A stretch of DNA of 64,000 nt from Anaerofustis stercorihominis DSM 17244 (lineage in GTDB: Bacteria; Bacillota; Clostridia; Eubacteriales; Anaerofustaceae). A program made the position numbers and the translations under genes. The notes below the pieces were generated by a model that saw only the letters and a list, made by a program, of their open reading frames with translations, was not told where the DNA came from and searched no databases. The stretch spans positions 583,052 through 647,051 of the forward strand of contig NZ_DS560015.1 of NCBI RefSeq assembly GCF_000154825.1. Direction: 5' to 3'. This document shows positions 54,544 to 62,347 of the stretch, piece after piece (the stretch's first letter is position 1; each line of letters starts with the position of its first letter).

Positions 54544-55230
54544 TTACATTTTCTTTAAAACAGCAATCAGCAATTTCGCACAATTATCACTGGCTTTTCT
54601 AAGGTTTTCTTTAAAGTCCGTACTGGCTCCCTCATCTGCACTGTCGCTTATACCTCTTATCCCGGCAAATGAGATATCATTTATATGACATACCTGAGCG
54701 AGAGAAGCTGTCTCCATATCCGTACAGTATCCGTCGAAAGTCTTTATAAGATACTCTTTATCTTTATTATTTGAAACGAATTTATCCGCAGTCAGTATAT
54801 TCCCGAAATATACACCAAAATCAAAATCATACTTGATATCCTCTGCGATTTCATTGAAAGCTTTGTTCTGAACGAAATATGTAACGTCTATATCGGGAAC
54901 ACATCCGACTTCATAACCGAGCTGAGTAACGTCCATATCGCTTTGAACGGTCTTTGTTGATAAAACCACGTCCCCCACTTCGATACCCGTTTTCAGTCCA
55001 CCAGCAACTCCGCAGTTGATCAGAAGATCGGGAGCAAAATTGTCGATTAGTTTTTGAGCAGTACAAGCCATTGCAACCTTTCCCGTAAGGCATTTTACGG
55101 CAACGACTTTTTTATCATCGATATTACCTATGAAGTATCTGCTTCCCTTTATATCCTCTTCTTTTAAATCTTTCATTTCTTTTTTTATCAAATATAATTC
55201 TTCGTCCATAGACGCTATTATCCCTATCAT
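54544..55230 (-). CDS. mtnN: 5'-methylthioadenosine/S-adenosylhomocysteine nucleosidase
   Basis: 228 residues, the normal length. It splits adenine from methylthioadenosine and S-adenosylhomocysteine for methyl-cycle recycling and, in some species, AI-2 formation. Seen: IGIIASMDEELYLIKKEM with the catalytic Glu, INCGVAGGLKTGIEVGDVV, the substrate-binding METASLAQVC and the catalytic Asp in ISDSADEGA. ATG at 55230; recX follows. Confidence 0.95.
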   Translation of the reverse strand: MIGIIASMDEELYLIKKEMKDLKEEDIKGSRYFIGNIDDKKVVAVKCLTGKVAMACTAQKLIDNFAPDLLINCGVAGGLKTGIEVGDVVLSTKTVQSDMDVTQLGYEVGCVPDIDVTYFVQNKAFNEIAEDIKYDFDFGVYFGNILTADKFVSNNKDKEYLIKTFDGYCTDMETASLAQVCHINDISFAGIRGISDSADEGASTDFKENLRKASDNCAKLLIAVLKKM

Positions 55231-55349
55231 AATAATCTCCTTTTATATATATTTTAAAGTTAATAAATAATTAAATCTATTATTAATTAAATCTTAATGT
55301 CCTAATATTATACTACATTTAAAGCAAATGTAAAATTAAAATATTTTTC

Positions 55350-55377
55350 TTTACTTTATGAAATAAAGTAGTATACT
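55350..55377 (+). promoter_or_regulatory. putative sigma-A promoter of the DUF2179 gene
   Basis: TTTACT, 16-bp spacer, TATACT, 33 bases upstream of the start codon. Confidence 0.55.
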
Positions 55378-55409
55378 ACAGGTAACAATATAAGTAAGAG
55401 GTGCAAAAA

Positions 55410-55967
55410 ATGGATTTTTTAATGAGTTTTTTAACCAAGACGGGACCTATTGTTTATATGACAATATTCTTTCTCAAAGTACTGGAAATTTCCCTTGATA
55501 CACTGCGTATAGTACTTATCAACAAAGGACAGAAAGAGCTTGGAAGTTTGGTAGGGTTCATCGTTATCTTACTTTGGATATTTGTAGCTTCAAGCGTACT
55601 CTCAAGCCTAAGCGAAGATTTGTGGAAGGCTCTTTTTTACGCTCTCGGATACAGCGTAGGGATCTACGTGGGGATAGTGATAGAAAAGAAGATCGCTCTC
55701 GGATATGTAAGTATGGAAATCAACGTGAGAGGGACTGAGGGAGAAAACCTTGCAAATATTTTAAGAGAAAACAACTTCGGTGTTACTATAATGAAAGGCG
55801 AAGGATTTAATCACACAAGATATATCCTTAAACTTCACGTAAACAGAAAAAGAGTGGAAGAAGCCAGAGAAATCGCTTACAACGTCGTACCGGACAGCGT
55901 GGTTACCATAAACGATATCGTAACGATAGAAGGCGGATATATGTACGGTGTCAGGAGGAGGAGATAA
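55410..55967 (+). CDS. UPF0316/DUF2179 membrane protein
   Basis: 185 residues from the ATG at 55410 (AGAGGTG upstream; a longer GTG reading starts inside that site). Three hydrophobic helices in the first 90 residues (VYMTIFFLKVLEISLDTLRI, LVGFIVILLWIFVASSVL, LFYALGYSVGIYVGIVI) are followed by a soluble DUF2179 domain (VTIMKGEGFNHTRYILKLHV) of about 90 residues. DUF2179 domains in YitT-like proteins resemble small-ligand sensors; no function is proven. A palindromic repeat starts directly after the stop. Confidence 0.9.
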   Translation: MDFLMSFLTKTGPIVYMTIFFLKVLEISLDTLRIVLINKGQKELGSLVGFIVILLWIFVASSVLSSLSEDLWKALFYALGYSVGIYVGIVIEKKIALGYVSMEINVRGTEGENLANILRENNFGVTIMKGEGFNHTRYILKLHVNRKRVEEAREIAYNVVPDSVVTINDIVTIEGGYMYGVRRRR

Positions 55968-55968
55968 G

Positions 55969-56280
55969 CAGTTAAGGGCTGTCCGCCCTTAAAAACCCAT
56001 TGTAACGGACTCCGTCCCTTAAGAACCCTGCCCTTTTTTGTCCGAAGAAACAAAAAAGGGATAAAAATTCTTCCGCTCAAGCCGCAGTGGCTTAGCCTTC
56101 GGCAAAAAGGATATTAAACTTAATAAGTCATTCATCCGCAAATCACCTAAATGAGTTATTACTTTTAATAGAATTTAAAACTTTTTTTAAGGCTTAAATC
56201 AGTAAATTTCAAAATAAAGGATTTCGCTAATAGGGATATTAAACTTAGTGAAGTCATTCACCCGCATATTACCTAAAAGA
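55969..56280. repeat. palindromic element (copy 8), left-type
   Basis: AAGGGC-tgtcc-GCCCTT, CCCTTTTTTGTCC / GAACAAAAAAGGG, CTCAAGCCGCAGTGGC, then two rounds of the ATTAAACTTA...CATTCACCCGC module. It precedes type I TA-like module 2. Confidence 0.8.
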
Positions 56281-56370
56281 GATGTTTACTTATTATTAAA
56301 TTATAAACCTAAAAGAAAATACAAAGAATGATATAGCAAATTTTCGTCACTTTTAAATTAGTTAGAATTG

Positions 56371-56399
56371 TTGACAATAATGAAATTAAAGAATATAAT
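56371..56399 (+). promoter_or_regulatory. promoter of plus-strand small RNA, module 2
   Basis: Perfect consensus TTGACA, 17-bp spacer, TATAAT; spacer nearly identical to module 1. Confidence 0.85.
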
Positions 56400-56405
56400 A
56401 TAAAT

Positions 56406-56500
56406 AAAGAAGGAGCCATAGAGATGAAGGTGGCTTCCTAAGATAGTTTTTTATTCAATAATAACTACTCAGGTCGCAACTGGGTAGTTATTTTAATTTT
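56406..56500 (+). ncRNA. candidate antitoxin RNA, module 2
   Basis: Predicted about 95 nt, ending at AATAACTACTCAG / CTGGGTAGTTATT plus a T-rich run (56460-56500). The stem differs from module 1 by paired changes, so it is kept by selection on structure. The 5' AAGGAGCCATAGAGATG and MKVAS mini-frame are kept. Confidence 0.6.
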
Positions 56501-56509
56501 TCTTATTTT

Positions 56510-56593
56510 TTAAATAAAGAAACTTAAAATAGCGGCGGCTATCTCAAATAGTAGTATAAGTACTTTTATTATCAGTACGTAATCTATCTTCAT
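56510..56593 (-). CDS. 27-residue hydrophobic toxin-like peptide, module 2
   Basis: ATG with the strong site GGGGGTGGTG. The peptide starts MKIDYVLIIKVLILLF and ends EIAAAILSFFI: one membrane-spanning helix with a charged Lys/Asp start and a central Glu, like type I toxins (Fst, TxpA, BsrG classes) but not clearly a member of any. The mRNA starts at a consensus promoter (56657-56685, minus). Its leader hairpin 56602-56622 (CCCCTTT / AAAGAGG on the plus strand) covers the ribosome site. Its 3' end crosses the terminator of the convergent small RNA, giving about 40 nt of antisense overlap. Toxicity is inferred, not shown. Confidence 0.65.
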   Translation of the reverse strand: MKIDYVLIIKVLILLFEIAAAILSFFI

Positions 56594-56656
56594 AGCACCA
56601 CCCCCTTTATGTAGTAAAGAGGAAACCACCCGCACCTTATTCTACGGCTCGGTATT

Positions 56657-56685
56657 ATTATATACTACCTCGAATGTTTGTTCAA
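56657..56685 (-). promoter_or_regulatory. promoter of toxin-like mRNA, module 2
   Basis: TTGAAC, 17-bp spacer, TATAAT on the minus strand. Confidence 0.85.
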
Positions 56686-56770
56686 TATTTATGGCAAAAG
56701 TGGTCACTTTTGAGTCACATGTAAAATTTCCGAGTAAAATGATTTACAAAAAATATAACTTTAAATATCT

Positions 56771-56800
56771 AAAAAAGTCCTCGGAAATTTCCGAGGACTT
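56771..56800 (-). terminator. intrinsic terminator after the frameshifted membrane-protein gene
   Basis: AAGTCCTCGG-aaattt-CCGAGGACTTTTTT, a 10-bp perfect stem, directly after the stop codon. Confidence 0.9.
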
Positions 56801-57213
56801 TTATTTATTCGATTTTCGTTCTTTTATTTTATATATTACAGCAATAATACCCAGTATCGGTCCGGCAATTCCGTAAAAATAAAATATTTTATGAAATGCA
56901 GACGGAAAGACTATACTGTCTCTATAAAACATAGTTACAAAAACTATAACTCCGAGAATTAAATTTGATATATTTATAAAAAATATTTATCATTACTTTT
57001 GACGGCTGCTGTCAAACTGATACCGAAACAAATCAAATAGATAATAAACATAAATATGGGAGATAAATCAATGACACCGCCGTAACCGACCGATTCTCCG
57101 CCGAGAGAAAACAGACAGGTATCATACATATCCATACCATAATATTCCATATATAAATCAAATAAAAACATTATAAAGGATAACCATCCCAGAGTTATTA
57201 AAAATCTTTTCAT
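56801..57213 (-). pseudogene. four-helix membrane protein split by a homopolymer frameshift
   Basis: The first frame starts at ATG 57213 (GAGGGAAATTAT upstream; MKRFLITLGWLSFIMFLFDL) and stops at 56974 after NDKYFL. Adding one base to the T6 run (A6 at 56978-56983 on the plus strand) joins it to a downstream frame (NDKYFFINISNLILGVIVFV) that ends at 56801, right before a strong terminator. The joined product has about 137 residues and four hydrophobic helices. The continuation has no start codon or ribosome site of its own, so the two parts belong together. The family was not recognised. Mutation, phase variation or read error are all possible. Confidence 0.7.
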
Positions 57214-57239
57214 ATAATTTCCCTCATGCAAAATATAAA

Positions 57240-57734
57240 TCACATTATATCATTCCTGTAAAGACAAAACTTATAATCAAACATACCTGCCGTTTTTAAT
57301 TTTTTCTTTTTGAATCCTATGTCCAAAAGACTCTTTACCATATAAGAATTGCTGTTAAGTTCGTCCTGTGACATAATATAATTAATAAACTTGGCTTTGG
57401 GATACTTTTCAAATAATTTTTTATATAATTTTGCTTCGTAGCCGTACCCCATATACTGAGTAAAAATATCTATTTTATCTATTTGTATAAATTGTCTTTG
57501 TAAAATCCCCTTTTTAAGAGTATAAAAACTTATGATACCTATGAAAGAATCATAATCATCCATTATTTTATATGTGCTGATAACTTCTTCCCAGTCATTT
57601 AAAGAAATTTCACTTAAATTATTTGTAACATCATTTATTTCATCATTCCAATATTCAAGTGAGCTTGATAAAATCAAACTTCCTTCTATACTTTCGGTAA
57701 GCTCTTCCAAACTTCTTATCAGTTCAAACTTCAA
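57240..57734 (-). CDS. GNAT-like acetyltransferase domain protein
   Basis: 164 residues from a TTG start with AGGGTGA 6 bases upstream. The central pattern FIQIDKIDIFTQYMGYGYEAKLYKKLFEKYP resembles GNAT motif A in split form (beta strand, then a (Q/R)xxGxG-like turn and helix, here YMGYGYE), and the end (SYMVKSLLDIGFKKKKLK) resembles motif B. The match is loose; it may be a GNAT-fold protein without activity. It sits between the M50 peptidase (12 bases upstream) and the frameshifted membrane protein (27 bases), probably one operon. Confidence 0.5.
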   Translation of the reverse strand: MKFELIRSLEELTESIEGSLILSSSLEYWNDEINDVTNNLSEISLNDWEEVISTYKIMDDYDSFIGIISFYTLKKGILQRQFIQIDKIDIFTQYMGYGYEAKLYKKLFEKYPKAKFINYIMSQDELNSNSYMVKSLLDIGFKKKKLKTAGMFDYKFCLYRNDIM

Positions 57735-57746
57735 GATAATTCACCC

Positions 57747-59288
57747 TTATTTATCTTCTTTTACAATCCCTCTTTCAACCGCCTTATCATGTGCGGCATG
57801 AAGAAGCTCTATCTCCCCTTCCAGTTCCGTTTCGTAAGGATAAGAAGAAGATATCCTCTTAAACGCATCAATCTGTTCTTTAGCTTTATATTCGTCCTCA
57901 TTATAAAGAAGTTCATAAGCATAAAGCTGTCTTCTTCTGGATACATAGTTGTTCTTCGTAGTTTCTATATATCTCTTAAGGTCATCATTCATGAGCCTGT
58001 CTATTTCATACTTGTCACATTCTCCCATAAGCTCTAAAAACAAAAGTTCACATCTAAGCTCACTTTTATGAACGCTAAGCATATCCGTCAAGTTATCAAG
58101 GGAATATAAAATCAGTTCCTTTGCTTTATCGAATTCTTTCTTGTCTACCAGATAATTACATTTTAAAGTCACCATAGCACTTACGAGAGGGTTTAGATAA
58201 TCCGCTCTTTCATCCACATCAAAAAGGCTTTCGTCCATATCTTTAAGCCTGATTCCTTTTGTAAGGAGTCCGTTTATTTTAAGCTGAGAATAAAATGCTT
58301 TCTTCGAATTGATATCTTCATCCAAATATAACGCATTTGCTCCGTCGTTCGCAATCCCGCCTATTTTTCTGGGAATCCCGTTTAACAGACCAAAGTATAA
58401 GCTTAGTCCGACTCCCATAATAAGCCCTTCCGATAAGAATATCACATAAGGAAGCATTATATACGAAATAAGACATATCCCGCCGAAAATGAAGTTCATT
58501 ATAACTCCGCCAAGTGAATACAAAAAGTTTGGGAAATCATATTTATCATCTTTCACATCGGGAGGTATCATCAGACACTGTCCGCCCGTACCGGGGATAT
58601 GATATCTTTTATAAGTCATTTTGCCGTTGTTCTTAACGAACATCATATTGCCGATCCTAAAGGAAGCAAACTCGTATCCGCTGAGTTTACCGAAGATAAA
58701 ATGACCGCCCTCGTGTATTATTATTGATACATAAGAAAGTATACTCGCCCACACAATAAAGAAAAGAAGGCTTTCAAATCCATGGAATACATCCCAGCCT
58801 TTTAGGAATACCAATGCTACGATTACCGAGAGTATCAAAAGCATTACCATGTTGGGAAGCATATCGTATTTGCCTCCGCCCACGTCCATGCTTTTATTTT
58901 GATTATTGTTTTGTTTTGACGTATTTAAACCATTTTGGTTATCATTGTTTTCGCCCCTGTCGATTCCTTCAATATCCGATTTATAATAATTCTCTTCGTT
59001 CTCATCATAATCGGAAATGCTATCCTCTTCTTCAGCTGAATAATCCTTATTATCGTTTAAGAAATGACCTTTGTTTTCCTCATAAGAGTCACTTATATCA
59101 TCAGGTTTACTATCATCAATATTTTCATTCACTTCTTTGTTTAATCCTTCGTTAAAGTCTTTCCCGCCAAAGAGCAGAGCATCTTTTGCTATATCGCTTT
59201 CTTTGTTTAATATCTTCTCGTCGTCCGTCAAATAAGGCATAAGGAAATCATCGAATGATTTTAATCCCTTTTTATCATTATCTTTCAT
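57747..59288 (-). CDS. M50-type (site-2-protease-like) membrane metallopeptidase
   Basis: 513 residues from the ATG at 59288 (ACGGTGATTAT upstream; 20 codons shorter than the longest reading). Residues 1-140 are an acidic, Asn/Asp-rich cytosolic stretch. About six hydrophobic helices follow (about 148-330) with the zinc motif HEGGH in SIIIHEGGHFIFGKLSGYE and a later NDGANAL segment that could give the third ligand. The last 180 residues are helical, TPR-like. Such enzymes cut proteins within the membrane or act in export of peptides; the substrate is unknown. Confidence 0.75.
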   Translation of the reverse strand: MKDNDKKGLKSFDDFLMPYLTDDEKILNKESDIAKDALLFGGKDFNEGLNKEVNENIDDSKPDDISDSYEENKGHFLNDNKDYSAEEEDSISDYDENEENYYKSDIEGIDRGENNDNQNGLNTSKQNNNQNKSMDVGGGKYDMLPNMVMLLILSVIVALVFLKGWDVFHGFESLLFFIVWASILSYVSIIIHEGGHFIFGKLSGYEFASFRIGNMMFVKNNGKMTYKRYHIPGTGGQCLMIPPDVKDDKYDFPNFLYSLGGVIMNFIFGGICLISYIMLPYVIFLSEGLIMGVGLSLYFGLLNGIPRKIGGIANDGANALYLDEDINSKKAFYSQLKINGLLTKGIRLKDMDESLFDVDERADYLNPLVSAMVTLKCNYLVDKKEFDKAKELILYSLDNLTDMLSVHKSELRCELLFLELMGECDKYEIDRLMNDDLKRYIETTKNNYVSRRRQLYAYELLYNEDEYKAKEQIDAFKRISSSYPYETELEGEIELLHAAHDKAVERGIVKEDK

Positions 59289-59348
59289 ATAATCACCGTT
59301 TCTTAAAATACTTGCTACTATATTAACATAATAGTTATTTATTATCAA

Positions 59349-60551
59349 ATTATAAAAAGTTTCACCCTACACCGATATTTGAGCTAACGTGATAAGTCTA
59401 AAAAGTTTTAAATAATTAAAGTGATTTATAGTGATTTACAAATTATCATGATGGAATTTACTGCATTGAATAACTGCGAAATCATATTATTAAATCGATA
59501 GTAATATATCAAGTTTAATAATCATACCACGAAGGCTAAGTATACGCGTGTAGAGAGTCTATCTATACATTTTATTGCTGACCTAAAATCCCCTATGGGA
59601 TTTTGAAATATATTTAAAATTTAAAACTTGACTGTGTCAAAATAAAAGTAAACAGGATTTTATTATGTAGTAAAACAAATAAGCCTAAGGGACATTTATT
59701 AATAAAAAGCAACTTAAAAATCACAATTATTACTTTTAAAATTCAATTCAAATCAACTGTTAAATAATTTCTTCTTAAACTTAAATTCCGAGCATATTTA
59801 AATCTAATATATATTCTTCAAAATATTAAGCAGAGGAAATCATACTTTAGATTTTTATGATGATTTGTACCAATAAAATCGAAAGATTACTTTTTAAAAG
59901 ATTTTATAATCATTTAAATATTTCTAATATGATTTAACAAAAAGTAAAATTAATAAAATTTATTATAATTACCATGATAATTCTATGACTCACTCCTTAA
60001 ATACAAACAAATGAATAAAGTAATGTTCTATATTTGTTAAAGAATATATCAATAAAAATCAACAGTTAAAATTATTCCTAAAACTTGAACTAATAAGATT
60101 TTTGAGATAGATTTCATTTGATTGACTGATACAAAAATAAGTTTCCATTTATCATTTTTTACTATTTTCATTTAATTATTTCATTAAGTATTATAGAATA
60201 TTGCAAGAAATAACAGCGGATACAAACACTATCAATAAATATAAAAAAGTTATTACTATACTTCCTCTAATAAACAGCTGTTCTGCATTTTGAAAGATGA
60301 AAAGATATCTTAATAAGAAGAACTGTAAGACACTATAGAATTTATAATCATATATCAAATACGTTTTGTGATATAATTAATCTATAATATCAAATGACTT
60401 TTAGACTGTATATAACCATGGTTTACTACGATTTTAATAAATAAAATCTACTATTTATTCATGCAAAAGCCTTTTTACATGCTGCAAAAGGTATTTGATA
60501 GACTTTAAATATCACTATAGCTATCATAGAATAAAAAAAGGAGAATAGCTA
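59349..60551. other. 1.2-kb gene-free AT-rich stretch
   Basis: No frame with a ribosome site. At 59520-59640 there is a decayed repeat copy (CTAAAATCCCC-tat-GGGATTTTG) like the one at 46.12 kb. At 60353-60375 an inverted repeat ATATCA...TGATAT overlaps a TATAAT, a possible operator/promoter for the XRE gene, leaving a leader of about 165 bases. Confidence 0.5.
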
Positions 60552-60884
60552 ATGAACTTAAGCGAGAAATTGACGATGATAAGAAAGAAAGAGGGATACT
60601 CTCAGGAAGAAGCCGCAGAAAAACTTAATGTGACCAGACAGACCATTTCAAACTGGGAAACGGGACAGACTTCACCAAGCATAGAACAGTCCATATCCAT
60701 AGCAAAACTATATAAAATAAGTCTTGATGAACTTACCGATAACGATATAAGGAATGTCATCGAAAACAAAGTATCCAATACGGAAAAGATAGCCGGATAT
60801 ATGATGTTATATATAAAGTTTATTGCGGCGGTTTTGGTAGTGCTTGTGATTATCGGTATCTCATGTGCTATATTTATCAAATAA
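60552..60884 (+). CDS. XRE-family regulator with C-terminal membrane helix
   Basis: 110 residues. The N-terminal Cro/CI-type helix-turn-helix (YSQEEAAEKLNVTRQTISNWETG, in which the recognition helix is TRQTISNWE) occupies residues 5-60. A single hydrophobic helix at about 87-108 (FIAAVLVVLVIIGISCAIFI) would tether it to the membrane. Such membrane-bound regulators occur widely in Firmicutes, with unknown signals. ATG with AAAAGGAGAATAG upstream; a GGGGC/GCCCC terminator follows. Confidence 0.88.
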   Translation: MNLSEKLTMIRKKEGYSQEEAAEKLNVTRQTISNWETGQTSPSIEQSISIAKLYKISLDELTDNDIRNVIENKVSNTEKIAGYMMLYIKFIAAVLVVLVIIGISCAIFIK

Positions 60885-60889
60885 TCAAA

Positions 60890-60912
60890 ATAAAAGGGGC
60901 TAAGCCCCTTTA
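60890..60912 (+). terminator. GGGGC/GCCCC terminator-like hairpin
   Basis: AAAGGGGC-taa-GCCCCTTT directly after the XRE-TM gene; it resembles the end module of the palindromic elements standing alone. Confidence 0.75.
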
Positions 60913-61072
60913 ACCATTTTAAAGAACAATTTAAGTAACTCATTCAATCAATTCTTAACTAAAGTAATATAAATATATTTTTCTTTATATTATCATAAAT
61001 TTATTTTTTCTAAATATATTAAAATAGCTTGATTTAATAAATAATTCTATAACTTTAATCAATGATAAATAA

Positions 61073-61101
61073 TAAAAAAGCACAGCCAAGCCATGCTTTT
61101 A
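61073..61101 (-). terminator. intrinsic terminator after the YgjV-like gene
   Basis: AAAGCATGGC / GCTGTGCTTTTTT on the minus strand. Confidence 0.8.
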
Positions 61102-61120
61102 AAAATCTTTCCTATATCTT

Positions 61121-61687
61121 TTATATTTTATCCGACGCATAATCAAAATCATCAAAAGTGATATTTTCTTTTATCTCTTCCATAGATACTTCACTGTCTC
61201 TATGTTTTATTATTGATATGGTATTTATGATAAGTGTAGTTGAATCCGACAGTGCCGTCGAAAAATCGAGTATCGAAAAGGAATAAACTATCCACATAAA
61301 AAGATTAGCCCATATACTGTATCTCGTTTCCTTTACCCCTTTTACATAATAACTGCAAAGAGTATACTGTACGGTCGCGATAATAGGTATGAGACCGATA
61401 AAGCCTCTGTTATTGACTGCTACTCCCAAGGTCACCGATAAAATAAGGAATACAATCATTACATTCTTCGTAAATTTATCCTTTGAAACAATAAAGTTCC
61501 TTACAGAAGAAATGAGAAGTGCGGCAATACCCGCATAAGAAGCAAAGAACCACGACGCTATACCGAGCAGAAAGGAATTAAAAAACTGAAGCATGAACAC
61601 TCTGCTTCTGTCGTTTACTATACAGCTCGATATCATAAAAAGAGCCGCAATGAATGATATTATATTGCCTATGATTATGTTGTTCAT
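61121..61687 (-). CDS. YgjV-like inner-membrane protein
   Basis: 188 residues with five to six hydrophobic helices, each pair joined by short loops (IIIGNIISFIAALFMISSC, FFNSFLLGIASWFFASYAG, VRNFIV, GLIPIIATVQYTLCSY, IWANLFMWIVYSFSI). The plan and the length fit the YgjV family of bacterial inner-membrane proteins, whose function is not known. A 30-residue acidic tail follows the last helix. ATG with AAAGGAAAAAATA upstream. A palindromic element begins about 20 bases upstream of the gene. Confidence 0.7.
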   Translation of the reverse strand: MNNIIIGNIISFIAALFMISSCIVNDRSRVFMLQFFNSFLLGIASWFFASYAGIAALLISSVRNFIVSKDKFTKNVMIVFLILSVTLGVAVNNRGFIGLIPIIATVQYTLCSYYVKGVKETRYSIWANLFMWIVYSFSILDFSTALSDSTTLIINTISIIKHRDSEVSMEEIKENITFDDFDYASDKI

Positions 61688-61708
61688 TATTTTTTCCTTT
61701 CTTTTTTA

Positions 61709-62345
61709 AGAAACAAACATTCAAGGGACTCCGTCCCTTATACCCTGCAAAGTTTTTTCCAAAGAAAAAAAACTTTGAGAAAAATTCTTCCACTGCGTGG
61801 TGCTTAGCCTTCGGCAAAAAAGATCTTTAACTTATTGAAGTCATTCATCCGCTATTTGCCTAAAAAATTTCTTAAATTAAATTTAAGAAAATATATTTCA
61901 TGTAAACATAGTGGTATTAAAGTAGGATTAATTAAAGAAAATTGCAAATTTAAGTATAGAAAAACACTAAATAACATGATTTTTAGGGAACAGTCACTTC
62001 TCCCCTCCCAATAAATAAAAGTTTTATCTTTTATAATTGAATACACCTTTATATATTTGGCAAGGTAAATTCTCTTCCAAGGAATACTTATCTGCCCGAG
62101 ATTTTTGAAACAATCGCCAATCTTTCATATACTATAAAAGTTATTAGTTTAATTAACTAAACCCCATAATAAAAGTAAAACTTCTACTACGGGGTTGGGG
62201 TATAGACTGTTCCAAAATTTTCGGGCAGAAAATTTTAGGAAATTCAGTCTATTAAAGCCTCCGCGGCTCCCGCGGAAGCGTTTTTCTCAAAATTTTTTCG
62301 CTTTGGAAAAAACTTTGCGGGGTTTTAGGGGCAGAGCCCCTTATA
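61709..62345. repeat. palindromic inverted-repeat element (copy 9, about 640 bp)
   Basis: Left end GGGACTCCGTCCC, ACCCTGCAAAGTTTTTTCC, CACTGCGTGG, GCCTTCGGCAAAAA, CATCCGCTATTTGCC. The right end is the reverse set: GGAAAAAACTTTGCGGGGT then AGGGGC-aga-GCCCCTT, ending three bases before the typA stop. The inner 62158-62260 part has CCGCGG and the AAAATTTTCGGGCAGAAAAT hairpin. No coding inside. Confidence 0.75.
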
Positions 62346-62347
62346 TT

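Noticed and set aside
61578-61817. 79-codon minus-strand frame near the YgjV-like gene
   Set aside because: It runs from a repeat element into the YgjV-like gene in another frame.
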